A stretch of 64,000 nt of DNA from Lichenostomus cassidix (GCA_008360975.2 CM039185.1:1302001-1366000), one strand, 5' to 3'; positions 36,301 through 47,943 are shown, counted from the stretch's first letter. Notes: a model not told the origin generated them from the letters alone. Numbers and translations: made by a program.

Positions 36301-39300
36301 GCAGGACAGGAGTGAAGCACTCAGGGTTCAGCAGTGTAAGGAAGGTGCTCACAGAATTCCCTCCTCTCCCCACACTCTGCCCTCGCTTATGGCACAAAAA
36401 CAGGGAGCAGGGAACAGGCAAGCCCAGCCAGCCTCATCCAGGCTCCTCTGGAATGCTGGAACAGCAGGACACCCAGCAAGGTCTCCACACACAGTGCCCT
36501 CCTTCCCCTGAGCCTGCTGCTTGCAGGAACAGGACAGAACATGGAGCAAACCCCACAACTGCTGGGCCAGGATGAACCAGGTGGGTTCTGAACAGCACAG
36601 GCTGCACCAACAAGTACAAACATAGGGATTTAGCCCAAAATGTGCATGTTCTGAGCAGCAGATGCCCTAAAACAGCTCTTCAGGGGTGGCAAGGCCCCAC
36701 TCCTGCCCATCCCTCCTTCAGTGCCTCACCTGAGTCTGTGCCACTCCTTAAAGCAGGATTTATCCACTGCTCCCACCACAAACTGGGCAGGACTGCAGCA
36801 AGAAGGTTTTAGACTCCTTCAGGGAGGGAAGGGAGGAAAAACTCCCTGGGAACAGCTCTGAGCTGTTCCTGCCCTGAGCTGCAGGGCAGGACTAGGACTG
36901 GAAGAGAAATCCCTTCTCCCAGCAGCACAGAAGATCCAAAGCCAAGCTGCCTCTGGAATTGTGGCTGTGCAAGGAGCTCAGCCACAGGAGCTGTTCCCTC
37001 TGCAGCTGCCCAGGCACAAACTCCCTGGCAATTGGTACAGAGCTTAATAAAACTTCTCACTTCTGATGAAAACCACCAGCTTTAGGTCTCCAAACCTGCT
37101 GCAAGATAGGGAAAGGCCAAGAAGACAGGGATGCAGCTCAACTCCCTGGGGGATCAGGAGTTGTCTAAGCAGGTAAAGTTGTAGGAACTCAACACCTTCC
37201 TATATCCCTGTGACCTCTCAAAAGCACAAAAACCCCAAACACCTCTGAAAGGTTGATCCCCTGCACTCCCAGGATGGTCAAGGGCTGAAGAGGATTTCTG
37301 GGAAGGCAGAGTGGGATGAACCCACAGAAAGTACCTCCTCATTAACTGGGAAAGTTTCACCTCTTGGATTTTGGGAGTGCTTTAGCACAAAGCCTGTGCT
37401 GGACTGAGTGCAGCAGCTGAGCTGACACCAACTGCCACTGTCACCCCCATCCAAACTGGGAGCAGAGCTTGGAGGAACTGGATTCCCTCCAGTTCTGCTC
37501 CCTCCTGGAGCCAAGGTGTGCTAAAAGCTCTGGAATCAGGCAGGAAAGGCTCTTTTTGTCCCTAAAAATCACCACTTCTGTTCTCCACTGGATTCCAGGA
37601 TGACATACTTTGAAAAAAGGCAGGAAAAGCTCTGGGAACATCTGAGAAAGCCTTCGAGGAACAGCCCTGAGGGGCTGCCTTTGAAGTGTGACCCCACACG
37701 GCACACCAAGGGATGCTCCATGTGGGAGCATTTCCATGGCAACTCCCAGCTCCTCACCAGATCCCGCTGGTCCTCCTGCACCAAATCCATCTTGTGCACC
37801 AGGCAGAAGATCTTGGCATCAGGAGAGTTCTGGAGAATGGCCTCCAGGCAGGACTGGTAGTAGTGCATGTCCTTCTCCAGCTCCCTGCTCTCCACATCAA
37901 ACACGTAGATCAGCACCTCCACATTCCTGAAAATGTTGTCCCTCTGGCTGGTGAAGTAGTTCTCCATGAAGGTGTCCTGGCTGAGGGAGCAGAGCAGGGA
38001 AGCAGGGAGACTCCCATTAGAGCAGGTCTTTCCTGGTGGGTTTGTGGGAAACACCTCCTGCCAGCAAGGCAAGGCTGGGATTTGGAGCTGCAGATCCCAC
38101 TTAAAGCCAGGCTGGAGCTGCATCCCCTGAGCATTCCCAAGGAAAGCTGGATGCTCCCGGAAAGCACCAGCCCTCCAGTCCCACAGGAAGCTGAAGCTTC
38201 CCTCGTGTCCTGCTGCTTCCAGATCCAGGCTGGCTTTAAAGAGCTGCCCATGAAACCCCACAGCAGCAGGAACAGCTAAACCAGGACCAAAAGCATCAGT
38301 TCAGCCTTAAATCCCAGGGTTTAAATCTCCTTTAACTCTGGCTGAATGTGGCTAAGATGCTCCATGAGGCCACAGAGCTGAGGAAGGGACAGCATTCCTC
38401 AAAAAAAGCTGCTTCCAGGAGCCACAGGCTCAACCTCCAGCATGGCCTCTCTGCACAAATCCCACTTGGATCAAGCTGGAGATGAGCAATTCCAACACCA
38501 GCAGCACCTCAACAGAAGCCCAGGAGAAGGAAGGGCTATTCCCCTGGCACACCTCATCCCAGGGGGAGCAAAACCCACTCAGTGCCATCCCTGATTGCCC
38601 ACAGCCTCCCCAAAGGTTAAAGAAGACCAGGAATAATCAGTACCTACCCTCCACAGTCCCACAGGTTCAACACCAGGTTTCCAAGGAATCTAACATGGGA
38701 ATGCTCCACATCAACTGCAAAGAGACAGCAGGAGTTCACTGCCTGCACCACACACCTGGGGCATAGCTTGGGCAGCTAAAATCATGGGAATCAGCACAGA
38801 ATCATGGAATGGTTTGGGCTGGAAGGGATTAAAGTTCTCATTCCACCCAATCCAGGGGCAGGGACACCTTCCACTGTCCCAGGCTGCTCCAAGTTCCATC
38901 CAAACTGGCTTTGGACCCTTCCAGGGACAGGCCATTCCTCACAAAACAGCCCCAGTTTGTAAGATTCCACCAAAACCCCATTTCCCAGAGGAATTCAGGC
39001 TTCCCTGCCCATTGCTCTCCTGAGAAGTGCAGGAACCACACATTCCCTGATCCCTGGGATGTTTTAGGAGTGACTCTGTAGGGCTTTAAGCCATCCTTAA
39101 CAAAATAAACCAGGAACACTGGGAATGTAAACTTCAGCAAGAGGCCAAACTTATGGCAAAGAGGAAATTTACAACAATCCAACTTTAAATCCTCACAGTC
39201 ACTCTCCAGTAAGGAGCATCAGATCCCAACAACTCATCCCCCTCTTTCAGAGGAATCACCTCTTTCTTTTTGCCAACAATGGCTTTGGAAAGGGAAAAAC

Positions 39301-42300
39301 AAAAGGCAGTAATTAAGCCTAGTTCATCATCCTGCCAAAACCAGGGGAGCATTGCAGGATCCCGTGCTGGAGATCCCTGGATACAACAGGAATGTTCCTC
39401 CAACACGGAGGAGGCTCTGACAGGTGTAGCTGCACCAAAAGCTGCTTCCTGACCGAAAAAAAAAGGGAGTTAATGATAAAAGTTGAATAATAAAGCAGTA
39501 AAGGCTGCTTCCTGATTTAAAAAAAAAAAAAAAAAAGGAATTAAGGATAAAAGTTGAACAACAAAGCAGCAAAGCTGATCCCAGCACTGCCTTTCCCTTC
39601 CCTGCCTGTCCTGGGCTGATCCCGGGAATGAGGCTCCCAGTGAGGTGTGGCAGCTGGGAGGACCTGCAGGGACACACCCGACCCAGGGATCGCTGCAGGG
39701 AACGGTCCCGCCCCTCTAATGTGGGGGTTGGAGCCCTGAGAACTGAGAATTCAGCCGGCAGTTCCTTACTTGTGGCCCCCAGGCGCCGCGTGTCCCGGGC
39801 GATGTAGTTGGCAAAGATAATGGATCTCATGCTGGTCTTCCCAGACCCACTTTTACCCATCAGCAGCACCTGCAGAGAGGAAAAGAAGGGAAAATGAGCT
39901 ACCACAGAGCACTGGGTCCTCCCAGCTCCCTCGAGTTGGCATCTCACTGCCAAAGCCTCCAAACACAAGACTGGCACATTCCAGCTGGGAATGCACCAGC
40001 AGAGACAGACTTCCCACCCCCTGCTGTCCATGGCCACCCCAACCTGCTGTCCATGGCCACCCCAACCTGCTGTCCATGGCCACCCCAACCCTGCTGTCCA
40101 TGGCCATCCCAACCTGCTGTCCATGGCCACCCCAACCCTGCTGTCCATGGCCATCCCAACCTGCTGTCCATGGCCACCCCAACCTGCTGTCCATGGCCAT
40201 CCTGACCCCTGCTGTCCATGGCCATCCCAACCTGCTGTCCATGGCCACCCCAGCCCTGCTGTCCATGGCCATCCCGACCCTGCTGTCCATGGCCATCCTA
40301 GCCCTGCTGTCCATGGCCATCCTAGCCCTGCTGTCCATGGCCATCCCAACCCTGCTGTCCATGGCCATCCTAGCCCTGCTGTCCATGGCCACCCCACCCC
40401 TGCTGTCCATGGCCATCCCAACCTGCTGTCCATGGCCACCCCAGCCCTGCTGTCCATGGCCATCCTAGCCCTGCTGTCCATGGCCACCCCAACCCTTCTG
40501 TCCATGGCCACCCCAACCCTTCTGTCCATGGCCATCCCAACCCTGCTGTCCATGGCCACCCCAACCCTTCTGTCCATGGCCATCCCAACCCTGCTGTCCA
40601 TGGCCACCCCAACCCTTCTGTCCATGGCCATCCCAACCCTGCTGTCCATGGCCATATCAACCTGCTGTCCATGGCCATCCCACCCCTGCTGTCCGTGGTC
40701 ACTGGGCCATGGTCAGATTGAACACTCTTCCCAACACCCACAGACACAGGACTTGGGAAAAGCAGGAGCTGCTCCCCCATTCCCAGCCCCTCCCACCTGC
40801 CCTGGCACCACCTGATGGCTTTGGTGGTACCAAAGGACTTTAAAGACGAAGAACAGCTTTGTTTAAACCATTCCAGACCAGAAACACCCCTGGTTTCCCA
40901 CCCCAAACACTCTCTCCTAATCACAGGGTGGTTTGGGTTGGGAGGGACCTTAAAGATCCTCTAATCCTGCTCTTCCCATAACATGACTGGTTTTCTTTTC
41001 CCCAAATCCCAGGGACATTTCAAGTTTCCGGTGCCAGAAGACCAGAAAAAAGGGACAAGCAGAGCAGACAGCCCAGGTCAGAGTCCCCAGTGTAGGGGAG
41101 ACTCTTGATGGCTCCAGTGACTCCTCCCCAGAGACACTTGGCTCCAGGATGTCCCATCCCTGCAGACCTCAGGGGAAAGGAGAGGTAGCCAAAAAGCAGG
41201 GAATGCTGGGGGTTGGGGATGAGGGGAGACAGTCACACCAGAGACAGTCACACCAGAGAGGCTTTACATTGTGATCTAAAAATACAAATTAAACAAAACA
41301 AACCCAACGGTGGCAGCCAACACAGCCTTGCTCACAAAACCCAGCTGCTAAAAAAGTTCCAGTTACAAAGCCAAATCCAGCTTTTGGCAGCAGCCCTGGA
41401 AGTCTCCCGTCCAGGAGGGATTTCAGGAGAACAGGGCCAGTGAGTGGCTGCCCAGCCTCCCACCCTCACCCTGGGACAGCAGGGCAGGAGCTAGCACAGC
41501 CTCTGCACAAAAGCAAGGCAGAGTTCCCCAGTCCTGCCTGTTCAGGTAATTGCTGCAGCAGCTCCACGCTGGGAGCACCCTGGCCAGAGGGAAGCTGTCC
41601 ACAGGTCCAGGATTTGGCAACAAGGGGTGTTCCTCAGCCAGGAAGGCTGGAGAAGCCACCCCAGCACGCTGCCCTGCCCTGTCCCCTGAGCTGATCCCAG
41701 AGAACAGCCAAGCTCTTATTTCACAGCACCAGCACAAAATGCCAGGCAGAAACTCGATCCCACTCCGAGGCACGTCTCAAACCAGCCCCAATTCCCAAAT
41801 TTTGGGCTGCAGAGGCCTTACAAAGGGGTCAGACACCAGCACTGAGGGCCAGGCAGGGAACCCAATCCCATCTCACCATGGAAAACCAGTCAGATATTCC
41901 TTTAAGAGCTCTGGATGGCCTCCTGCTGGGATACACCCACCCCTGCGATTCCTAGAGCTGCTTCTCCTTTCCCCGTGTTAAATTTCATCCTTCCAGGAGC
42001 CCTGAGCGAATTCCATGCTCTCCTGGGACACTTCGGGAGGGTGTCTTGGGGACAAGGAAGGGGCTGGAGCAGATCCTCCTCCCCCCGCAGGGGTTTTGCA
42101 GAGGGTTTCACAGAGGGTTTTGCAACACCCACAGCAGCACCCGGGAAACTGCAACTGCCGGGGAAGGCTCTGCCCGGACCCAGCCCAGGCCAGGGTTACA
42201 GCCGGGGTTAACAGCCGGCACTTTCAGCAGAGGATGCAGCACTGCCTCCGAGAGGCTGCCGAGGCACCGGAGCCACAGCCCGAGGGATGGATACAACCAA

Positions 42301-42378
42301 CCGCGCTCATGGATGGGGATGGGGATGGGGAAGGATCCTTCCCGTCCTTACCTTTTTCTTCATGGCTGTGCTTGGCAT
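30363..42378 (-). CDS. RRAGA: Ras-related GTP-binding protein A/B (RagA-type), nine coding exons
   Basis: Small GTPase that pairs with RagC or RagD on lysosomes and recruits mTORC1 when amino acids are plentiful. Coding exons: 42352-42378, 39770-39869, 38648-38714, 37758-37980, 35841-35936, 35007-35129, 32644-32735, 31721-31836 and 30363-30460. All have GT-AG sites and matching phases and sum to 942 bases, 313 residues, exactly the length of RagA. The product starts [10 protein letters not shown]-loop GKSGSGKTS is at 14-22 (T21 binds Mg/GTP), the WDCGGQD switch II motif ends with Q66 (split by an intron) and D67, and HKMD is at 127-130. The C-terminal half is the roadblock domain, ending [22 protein letters not shown] and HSLLMR are RagA-type, but the introns and the KLF8 neighbour match mammalian RRAGB. 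I infer that this is the single ancestral A/B gene, from which the intronless mammalian RRAGA arose by retrocopying. The RagB-long insert was not found. Confidence 0.97.
30590..31035. repeat. Degenerate AT-rich minisatellite in the last Rag intron
   Basis: A roughly 28-30-base unit, approximately 'ggtctgggcaaaatttaatg' plus 'tgggaa', recurs about fifteen times with substitutions between copies. It lies between the last two coding exons. Confidence 0.85.
34575..34975 (-). mobile_element. CR1 LINE 3' fragment (Rag intron)
   Basis: Reverse complement of a CR1 tail: 'cttgggctggaaggacctca', then the 'caccttccacaggttgctcc' and 'ccctctggcagtgggaagcc' blocks. 5'-truncated, and ends about 30 bases from the coding exon at 35007-35129. 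Confidence 0.8.
36083..36190 (-). mobile_element. CR1 LINE 3' fragment (Rag intron)
   Basis: Short antisense CR1 tail containing 'aaagaccttaaagctcatcc'. Confidence 0.7.
38797..38965 (-). mobile_element. CR1 LINE 3' fragment (Rag intron)
   Basis: Antisense CR1 tail beginning 'agaatcatggaatggtttgg', followed by the 'gggacaccttccactgtccc' block. Confidence 0.75.
39436..39577. repeat. Tandem duplication of about 70 bases with A-tracts
   Basis: The phrase 'ctgcttcctga', an A-run, 'ggataaaagttgaa' and 'aaagcagcaaag' occurs twice head to tail. The A-runs differ in length. Lies in the intron after the P-loop exon. Confidence 0.75.
40018..40690. repeat. 23/24-bp minisatellite in the first coding-exon intron
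   Basis: About 28 copies of the unit 'ctgctgtccatggccacccc' plus 'aacc'. Units vary between 23 and 24 bases, so the reading frame shifts between copies. The array lies about 150 bases upstream of the P-loop exon (39770-39869), within the intron that follows the first coding exon. Confidence 0.95.
40916..40985 (-). mobile_element. CR1 LINE 3' fragment
   Basis: Short antisense CR1 tail, 'ggtttgggttgggagggacc' followed by 'ttaaagatcctct'. Confidence 0.7.
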
Positions 42379-42384
42379 CACACA

Positions 42385-43155
42385 CCTGCGAGAGAAGCCC
42401 ATCTTGGATCGCTGCTTTCCTTCTGCAGAGGCTCCGCTCCCCCATCCCAATCCCAATCCCACCCCCGGCTCCGGGGGAGCGCTGACACAGCCCCAGCTCC
42501 CCTCCCCCTGCTCCGCGCCATGGGGAACTCCCGCTGCTGCCGGGAAACCTCCGGCGTTCCCCAAACCACCCGGCCGGCCCGGGAGTTCCCCCACAGCCCC
42601 TTCCCCCGGGATGTTCCGCAGGCCCTTTTCCTCTGGGCTCCCCGCAGCCCCTTCCCCGGGCTGTCCTTCCTCCCCCGGGACTCCCCGCAGCCCGTTCCCC
42701 GGGATGCTCCGCAGCCGCCTCCGCCCCATTCCCGGCCCGAGGCGCTCGGGCAGCCCCGGCCCCGGCCCCGCTCCCCTCGGGCAGCCCCCGCCCCGGCCCC
42801 GCAGCGCCCCTGTGGTACCTGTGGCGGCGAAGGGCGGCCCGGGGCCGGCTGGGGGCGATGCCGGCGGTACCCCGGCGGCTCGGGGGGCGGCGGCGGTGCG
42901 ACCCCCGGCAGGCGGGGCGGCTCGGGGGGCGGTGGCGGCGGTCCCGGGGCGGGGGGCAGGGGCAGGGGGCAGGGGGCGGTGGCGCGGGCCTGTCCCGTCC
43001 CGGGGCTGTGGCGGTGCCCCCGTCCCGCCCCCCGGCGCTCACGGGACACTGCGCTCGGCCGCCGCCGCCGGTCACGTGAGCGCGCGCCCCGCCCGCCCCG
43101 CGCGCGCGCCCCTCGGCATCACGTGATGCGGGCGCGGGGCGGCTGAAGCTCCGGC
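42385..43155 (-). other. RRAGA: Putative 5' untranslated exon and intron of the Rag gene
   Basis: The first coding exon has an acceptor-like 'ctctcgcag' just before 42385, only seven bases ahead of the start codon. A donor-like CAG|GTACCA is at 42819, so a non-coding first exon may run from near 43150 to 42819. Confidence 0.45.
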
Positions 43156-43350
43156 CGCCATCTTGGCTGAGGGCAGCGCTTGCTGGCAGGGGGGCGGGGT
43201 TTATGGCGGGGGTCCTGCTGACTCCGGCTACTCCCGCTCGCTCCCGGTGATTCCCGGTGACTCCCGCGGGGCGGCGGAGCGCGGTTTAGCGGAGCCGCCC
43301 AGGGCGGAGCCGCCCCGGGGATCAGCGGGGCGGGGCACAAGCGATTTGTT
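42480..43350 (-). promoter_or_regulatory. CpG-island promoter of the Rag gene with two CACGTG boxes
   Basis: Very CpG-rich, TATA-less. It contains GTCACGTGAG (CACGTG at 43073-43078) and the 14-bp palindrome gcatcacgtgatgc (43116-43129), which are 47 bases apart. A YY1-type site, AAGATGGCGGC on the minus strand, lies at 43155-43165 and often marks transcription starts. The E-boxes resemble CLEAR elements bound by TFEB/TFE3. Confidence 0.75.
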
Positions 43351-43378
43351 GCGTGCAGGCGAGAACAGTATCAGCGCC

Positions 43379-43450
43379 TCCCATATGGTCTAGCGGTTAG
43401 GATTCCTGGTTTTCACCCAGGCGGCCCGGGTTCGACTCCCGGTATGGGAA
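43379..43450 (+). tRNA. tRNA-Glu (anticodon TTC)
   Basis: A 72-base cloverleaf. The acceptor arms TCCCATA and TATGGGA pair, followed by discriminator A. The D-arm contains 'ggtctagcggttagga' (A-box), the anticodon loop reads 'gttTTCacc' within a CCTGG/CCAGG stem, and the T-arm is 'cccgggttcgactcccgg' (B-box). No intron. A T-run at 43457-43461, shortly after the 3' end, can serve as a Pol III terminator. It lies about 230 bases from the divergent Rag gene promoter. Confidence 0.97.
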
Positions 43451-43461
43451 GCTTCAACTTT

Positions 43462-45379
43462 TCCTGCCGGATAGGGAAACTTGCCCGCCCTTCCCTCCCG
43501 TTTTTCCACACATTCCCACTCAAAACTCCTTCGGGCCTTGTTTTTGCATCTCCGCGGCAAGATTTCTCAATGCCAGGAACCTCCTGAAGCGCTTTGCCGC
43601 TGCAAACGCAGCCTCCCACTTCTTTAAATGTTCAAGTACTTTGGAGTCCCCAGCTAATCAACATGCTGTTAATTGGCTTCTTCTCTAAGGCAAGCAAGAA
43701 AATTCCTGTGTCCCACGGTGTGTTTTGAACAGCCCTGACTTTTTCAAGGCAAACAGCATCGTGCTGCAACCCTAGCAGCAGAAAGCTGAAGATACATACA
43801 TAGAAATCCATATATAATATATAGATTGATAAATGTGTGGGGCTCATTGCTGAAGGGATGTTCCTGGGAGCTTTCCCAGACCTGTGGGACTCGGAGGGAC
43901 TGTCACCTCCCGCCTGCTGGGCCTTCCTGGCTGCCAGAGGTCCTGGGAGGTCCTCGGGAGCTCCTGAGCTGCTGCTGCCACAGAGCCAGAGCCACCACCT
44001 TGGGTGTCCTCGCTGAGCCTTGTCACCTCATGTGTCCCCTCCCAGAGCCATCCATCAACTAGGGTGTCCCCCCTGAGCCTTGTCACCTCGTGTGTCCCCT
44101 TAGAGCCTTGTCATCCCTCTCAGAGCCATCAATCCCCTCGTGTTTCCCTTCTCAGAGCCTTGTCACCTCGTGTGCCCCCCCTCAGAGCATTGTCACCCCC
44201 TTGCAGAGCTCTGGCACCTTATCTATTCCCTCCCTCCCTTGGCACCTGGCACATTTTGGCTCCAAGGAAATTCCAGCCTGGCAAAAGCACCCCGGAGCTG
44301 CCTCTCCTCCCATGGAGCCCCTGGCAGGCAGGTTTGGGGGTCCAAAGGCTGGGGGTGCCAGGTTTGTCCTGGGGGTGCTGGAGCTTGGAAGGAGCCCTTG
44401 GTCCCCTTGGATCCTCCCAGCCAGGAATCCCCACATAAAGGAGGTCTCTGTGCTCCCTCTTGAGGAAAATTCCTCCTGTTTGTTGGTTTTTTTTTTAATG
44501 TTACTTAAATTTGACTTCCAGGTACCACCCAGGGGTGGGAATACACAATGGAGTTATATCTTCAATAATAAACTGTAAACAACACTAAATTATAAAGAAC
44601 TGAAGACTTCAGGCACTCCTGAATAAATGTTGTTCCTTTTAATCCCAGAACCCAGATAATTCTGTTAAGATCTCAAAGAGCAGAGTGTGTGCTGTATCTT
44701 CAGGGAAAAGGAGTATTTCAGCCTCCCAGGACACGCAGGGTATCAGGAATATTCAGTGTAGGATTTTCCAGTAGGACTTGCTCTCAGTGCAATTCCTTAT
44801 CCTCCTGCTTCAACAGATCTGGGACACTTCGGGACACTCTGGGACACTCTGGCTCGTGCTCCTTGTGACAGACACCAGGAGCTCACTGAGCTGTTCTGGA
44901 TTAACTGGGAAATGGGAGTAAAGGAAATTATTCCAGAGGGCTGGAAAAAGGAATGTGCAGCTACAAAAGGGTGAAGAGAGGAATGACTGAGCTGACAGCC
45001 AGTAAAGGCACATTTCCTTAGAGGTAGAGCAGCTGAACAGATTCCGAGGGAAGGCATTCCCAGATTTCTGATTGGGAAGGGAAGCAGTTGCTCCCAAATG
45101 ACTGAATGAGGCAGCCAAGTGAGCAGAAAACGTTCCCATTAGATCCAAGGATTGGCACATCCACATCCATGCAGTGTGTGCAGCATGATGGAATTTCAGC
45201 CAGGGGACAGTTTCTTGGATGCTGGATAAAAGTGTCCACAGAGCAGATGGAAATGGTTCCCAAGAGGGTATTGGGAGCTGGAAAGGAGTTTTAGGGCAGG
45301 GAAACACCCCTGAGCTCCTCCCAGGAGTGGGAAGGGATGGGGAAGGTGCCCAGTGCAAGCCCTGCTCCCAGCACGGTGC
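43462..45379. other. Non-coding apart from a short minisatellite
   Basis: Contains an AT-rich patch near 43795-43835 and the repeat at 43995-44215 (listed). No gene was recognised. Confidence 0.45.
43995..44215. repeat. Short degenerate minisatellite
   Basis: The phrase 'agccttgtcacctcgtgtgt' plus 'cccc(t)cag' recurs about six times with length variation. Confidence 0.75.
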
Positions 45380-45387
45380 AGGGCTCT

Positions 45388-45592
45388 GGATGGATGATGG
45401 ATGGATGGATGGATGGATGGATGGATGGATGGATGGATGATGGATGGATGGATGGATGGATGATGGATGGATGGATGGATGGATGGATGGATGGATGGAT
45501 GATGGATGGATGGATGGATGGATGATGGATGGATGGATGATGGATGGATGGATGGATGGATGATGGATGATGGATGATGGATGGAGGATGGA
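45388..45592. repeat. (GGAT)n microsatellite with GGATGAT interruptions
   Basis: About 200 bases of GGAT units broken at intervals by single GAT trinucleotides. Confidence 0.95.
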
Positions 45593-47940
45593 TCCCCAAG
45601 GATGTTCCCCTCTGGCCATCCCACTGATCCCACTCACTGCTGTTCCTGTTTAGGTGGCAATTCCTGGATCTCAGCTGGTTCCCATCACTCCCAAGGGGCT
45701 GGAGCCACCTCCTCTCCAGCAGCAGGGATTGAGAGACACTGAGTGCTCCAGGACATATTCCCAGCTCCCAGCAGACATTGCAGCCACTCCTTTGGGTCCC
45801 TGTTTTCCCTCCATGGAAAGCCCAGACCAGGATACAGCACTCCAGGCATCCCAGCAGTGCTGATCCCATCCTGGATGTGCTCCCAACACCTCAGTGCACA
45901 TTCCTGGCCCAGGGCTGGAGTCTACCAGGACCCTCCTGGCCTCTTCAAGACCAGCTGGGCAGCCCCAGCAGGAATTGGAATTTATTTTCATTTATCTTCA
46001 TTTATTTTCATTTATTTCCATTTATTTTAATTGGCCAACCTGACAGATCCACAGCCAGTTGCAGGTAGGGACTTGCCAGGAGCCTCCTCTCCCTCCTCCT
46101 CAGGCAAGGAAATGACTCCTGGCTTAATTGAAAAAGCAGAAATTGTACAGAAGAAAATGCTCCAGAATTTTTCACTCAGGGAGGAAGACCTTTAACTGTT
46201 TAATGGGTGGGAATGGCAGTGGTTGTCCCACAGGATTCCAAGTTTTTATGCTGCTTTAAGCTGTTTTTCCCCCATTCCTTAAGGATTTTAAGAACCTACA
46301 CAGACCTTAGAATACATCTCTCCTTTAAAGATATCAAGGAAACAGCCACCCCCAATTCCTTTCTGTATTGGAGTGTCACAAACATTTTCTCTTAGTATTT
46401 CAAACATCAGCACAAGATCCCGGTCAGAGCCTGAACCTCAAATCGCAGAGTTTTGTCTGACTTTGGGTATGTTCATTTTATATTAATGCAAAACATCCCA
46501 GGAGCAGCTGTGACAACGACTTTGTGTCCCCTAAAACTGTGCCAAGGTCCACCAGAATTTGGAGCTATTTCACCTCTTTGCTCCTCTTGCTGAACTCTCA
46601 GATAACCCAATTATGCAGGAAAAAATTCAAAGTGTGATTAGCTGTGAAGGGGGAAGAGAATGTTTTTTTTTCTCTCCCACCCCCCTTCCTTCTGGACCTC
46701 TCCTCTATTTTTAAAGCAGATTTTTGAAGAAAATGGTACAAAGTGAGAATATTCTGATAAAATCCTTCTAATTCCCTGATGTTCCTGTAGGAGAGAAACT
46801 TGTCCCCAATTCTGGAACTCAGTTTGTGAGTGAATTGCACAATGCCAGCATTCACTCGCTGCCAGCAGCTGCTCTGAGCTGGCCTTGTTCAGCAAGAGCC
46901 TCCTGCTCACAGATCCTCTACACTCAAGTTGTTCATTTTTGAAGTTTTATTGGCCAAATTTTCACTTCCCAACCCAAAAGCTGTAAAAAGGGCAGCTCAG
47001 GGGCTGTGCAGAGATAACCCCACACTCCAGGAGACAACTGCAATGCACTGAGCACTTCAAACTCTTGTTTTTATGATTGTGGCAGACAATAAAGAGCTAG
47101 AAGAGGTGTAGCTCCACTCTTTCCTTGACAAACTGCCCTGGATTTTGGATTTAGGGCTGTTTGCACAGAGATAAAAAGATAAAGGCACCAGCACTCCCAT
47201 CATCTTTAGCAGCAGCACAGGAAGGCAGGCAGGAAGATGTGCTCACTCCCAAAAATATCCAGTTTTCTAATTGTGCTCCCAGTCCACATGACTAAAATAG
47301 CTTCATCACCAGGTATTGTTTAATTGGCTCCAGTACTGCAGGCACTGCACTGAAATAAATCAGTGACCTCACAGAATTGTCAGTGTTGAGATGAAAATAC
47401 CCCAAACTGAGCTGGCAGAAAGACCAAACATTTTGTGTAAAATGTGTCCAAAGAGCAGCCTGGGATCACTGCTCTCTGATAAAAGCTGTGCTCAGGCCTC
47501 AGCAAATGCCACGAGACTTTGTTCCAAGGCTCTGGCTGCCTTCACTGCAGGGCTTTCTGCACACACTGAAGGTTTTCATCTGCTTTTATGTAAAAGACAG
47601 ACACAAAATGAGCTGGAAGGTGTTTCATGCAAGCACAAAGAGGTTTCAGTGTTCTCACCTATCCATGCCAAGGGAAATAAGACACTTTTAGAGCTGTGTG
47701 CAATTTTGAAAGCAGAGAAATAATCAGCCAGGCCTTCTTTTGTCCCCTTGCCCCCATCCTGACTAAAGGGGATCAATATATTTTATTTAAATCCAGGGAA
47801 GCAGTGCACTGTGCAGCACTCAGTCCTTAGAATGTCCCAATCTTCAGGTCAACAGCAAAATCCTCTGAAGGAAGTGAGGTGGGCTGATGGGGTGAAGTCT
47901 TTGTGCCAGTGCTGCTGTAGGTAATTAGCACAAAACCATT
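45593..47940. other. Non-coding, nothing recognised
   Basis: A run of 'atttattttcatttatcttc'-type repeats lies at about 45980-46030. AT content rises here. No gene was recognised on either strand. Confidence 0.5.
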
Positions 47941-47943
47941 AAT

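Noticed and set aside
39327..40655. 442-codon minus-strand ORF
   Set aside because: As a stand-alone gene it is an artefact of the 23/24-bp minisatellite; only its part at 39770-39869 is real coding sequence (RagA P-loop exon). The read-through idea is kept as a finding only.
40018..40690. CRISPR-like direct repeats
   Set aside because: Units are contiguous with no unique spacers, and the context is a vertebrate intron, so it is a minisatellite.
39991..40815. Plus-strand 274-codon ORF rich in HGHP and LLSMA repeats
   Set aside because: Same minisatellite read on the other strand.
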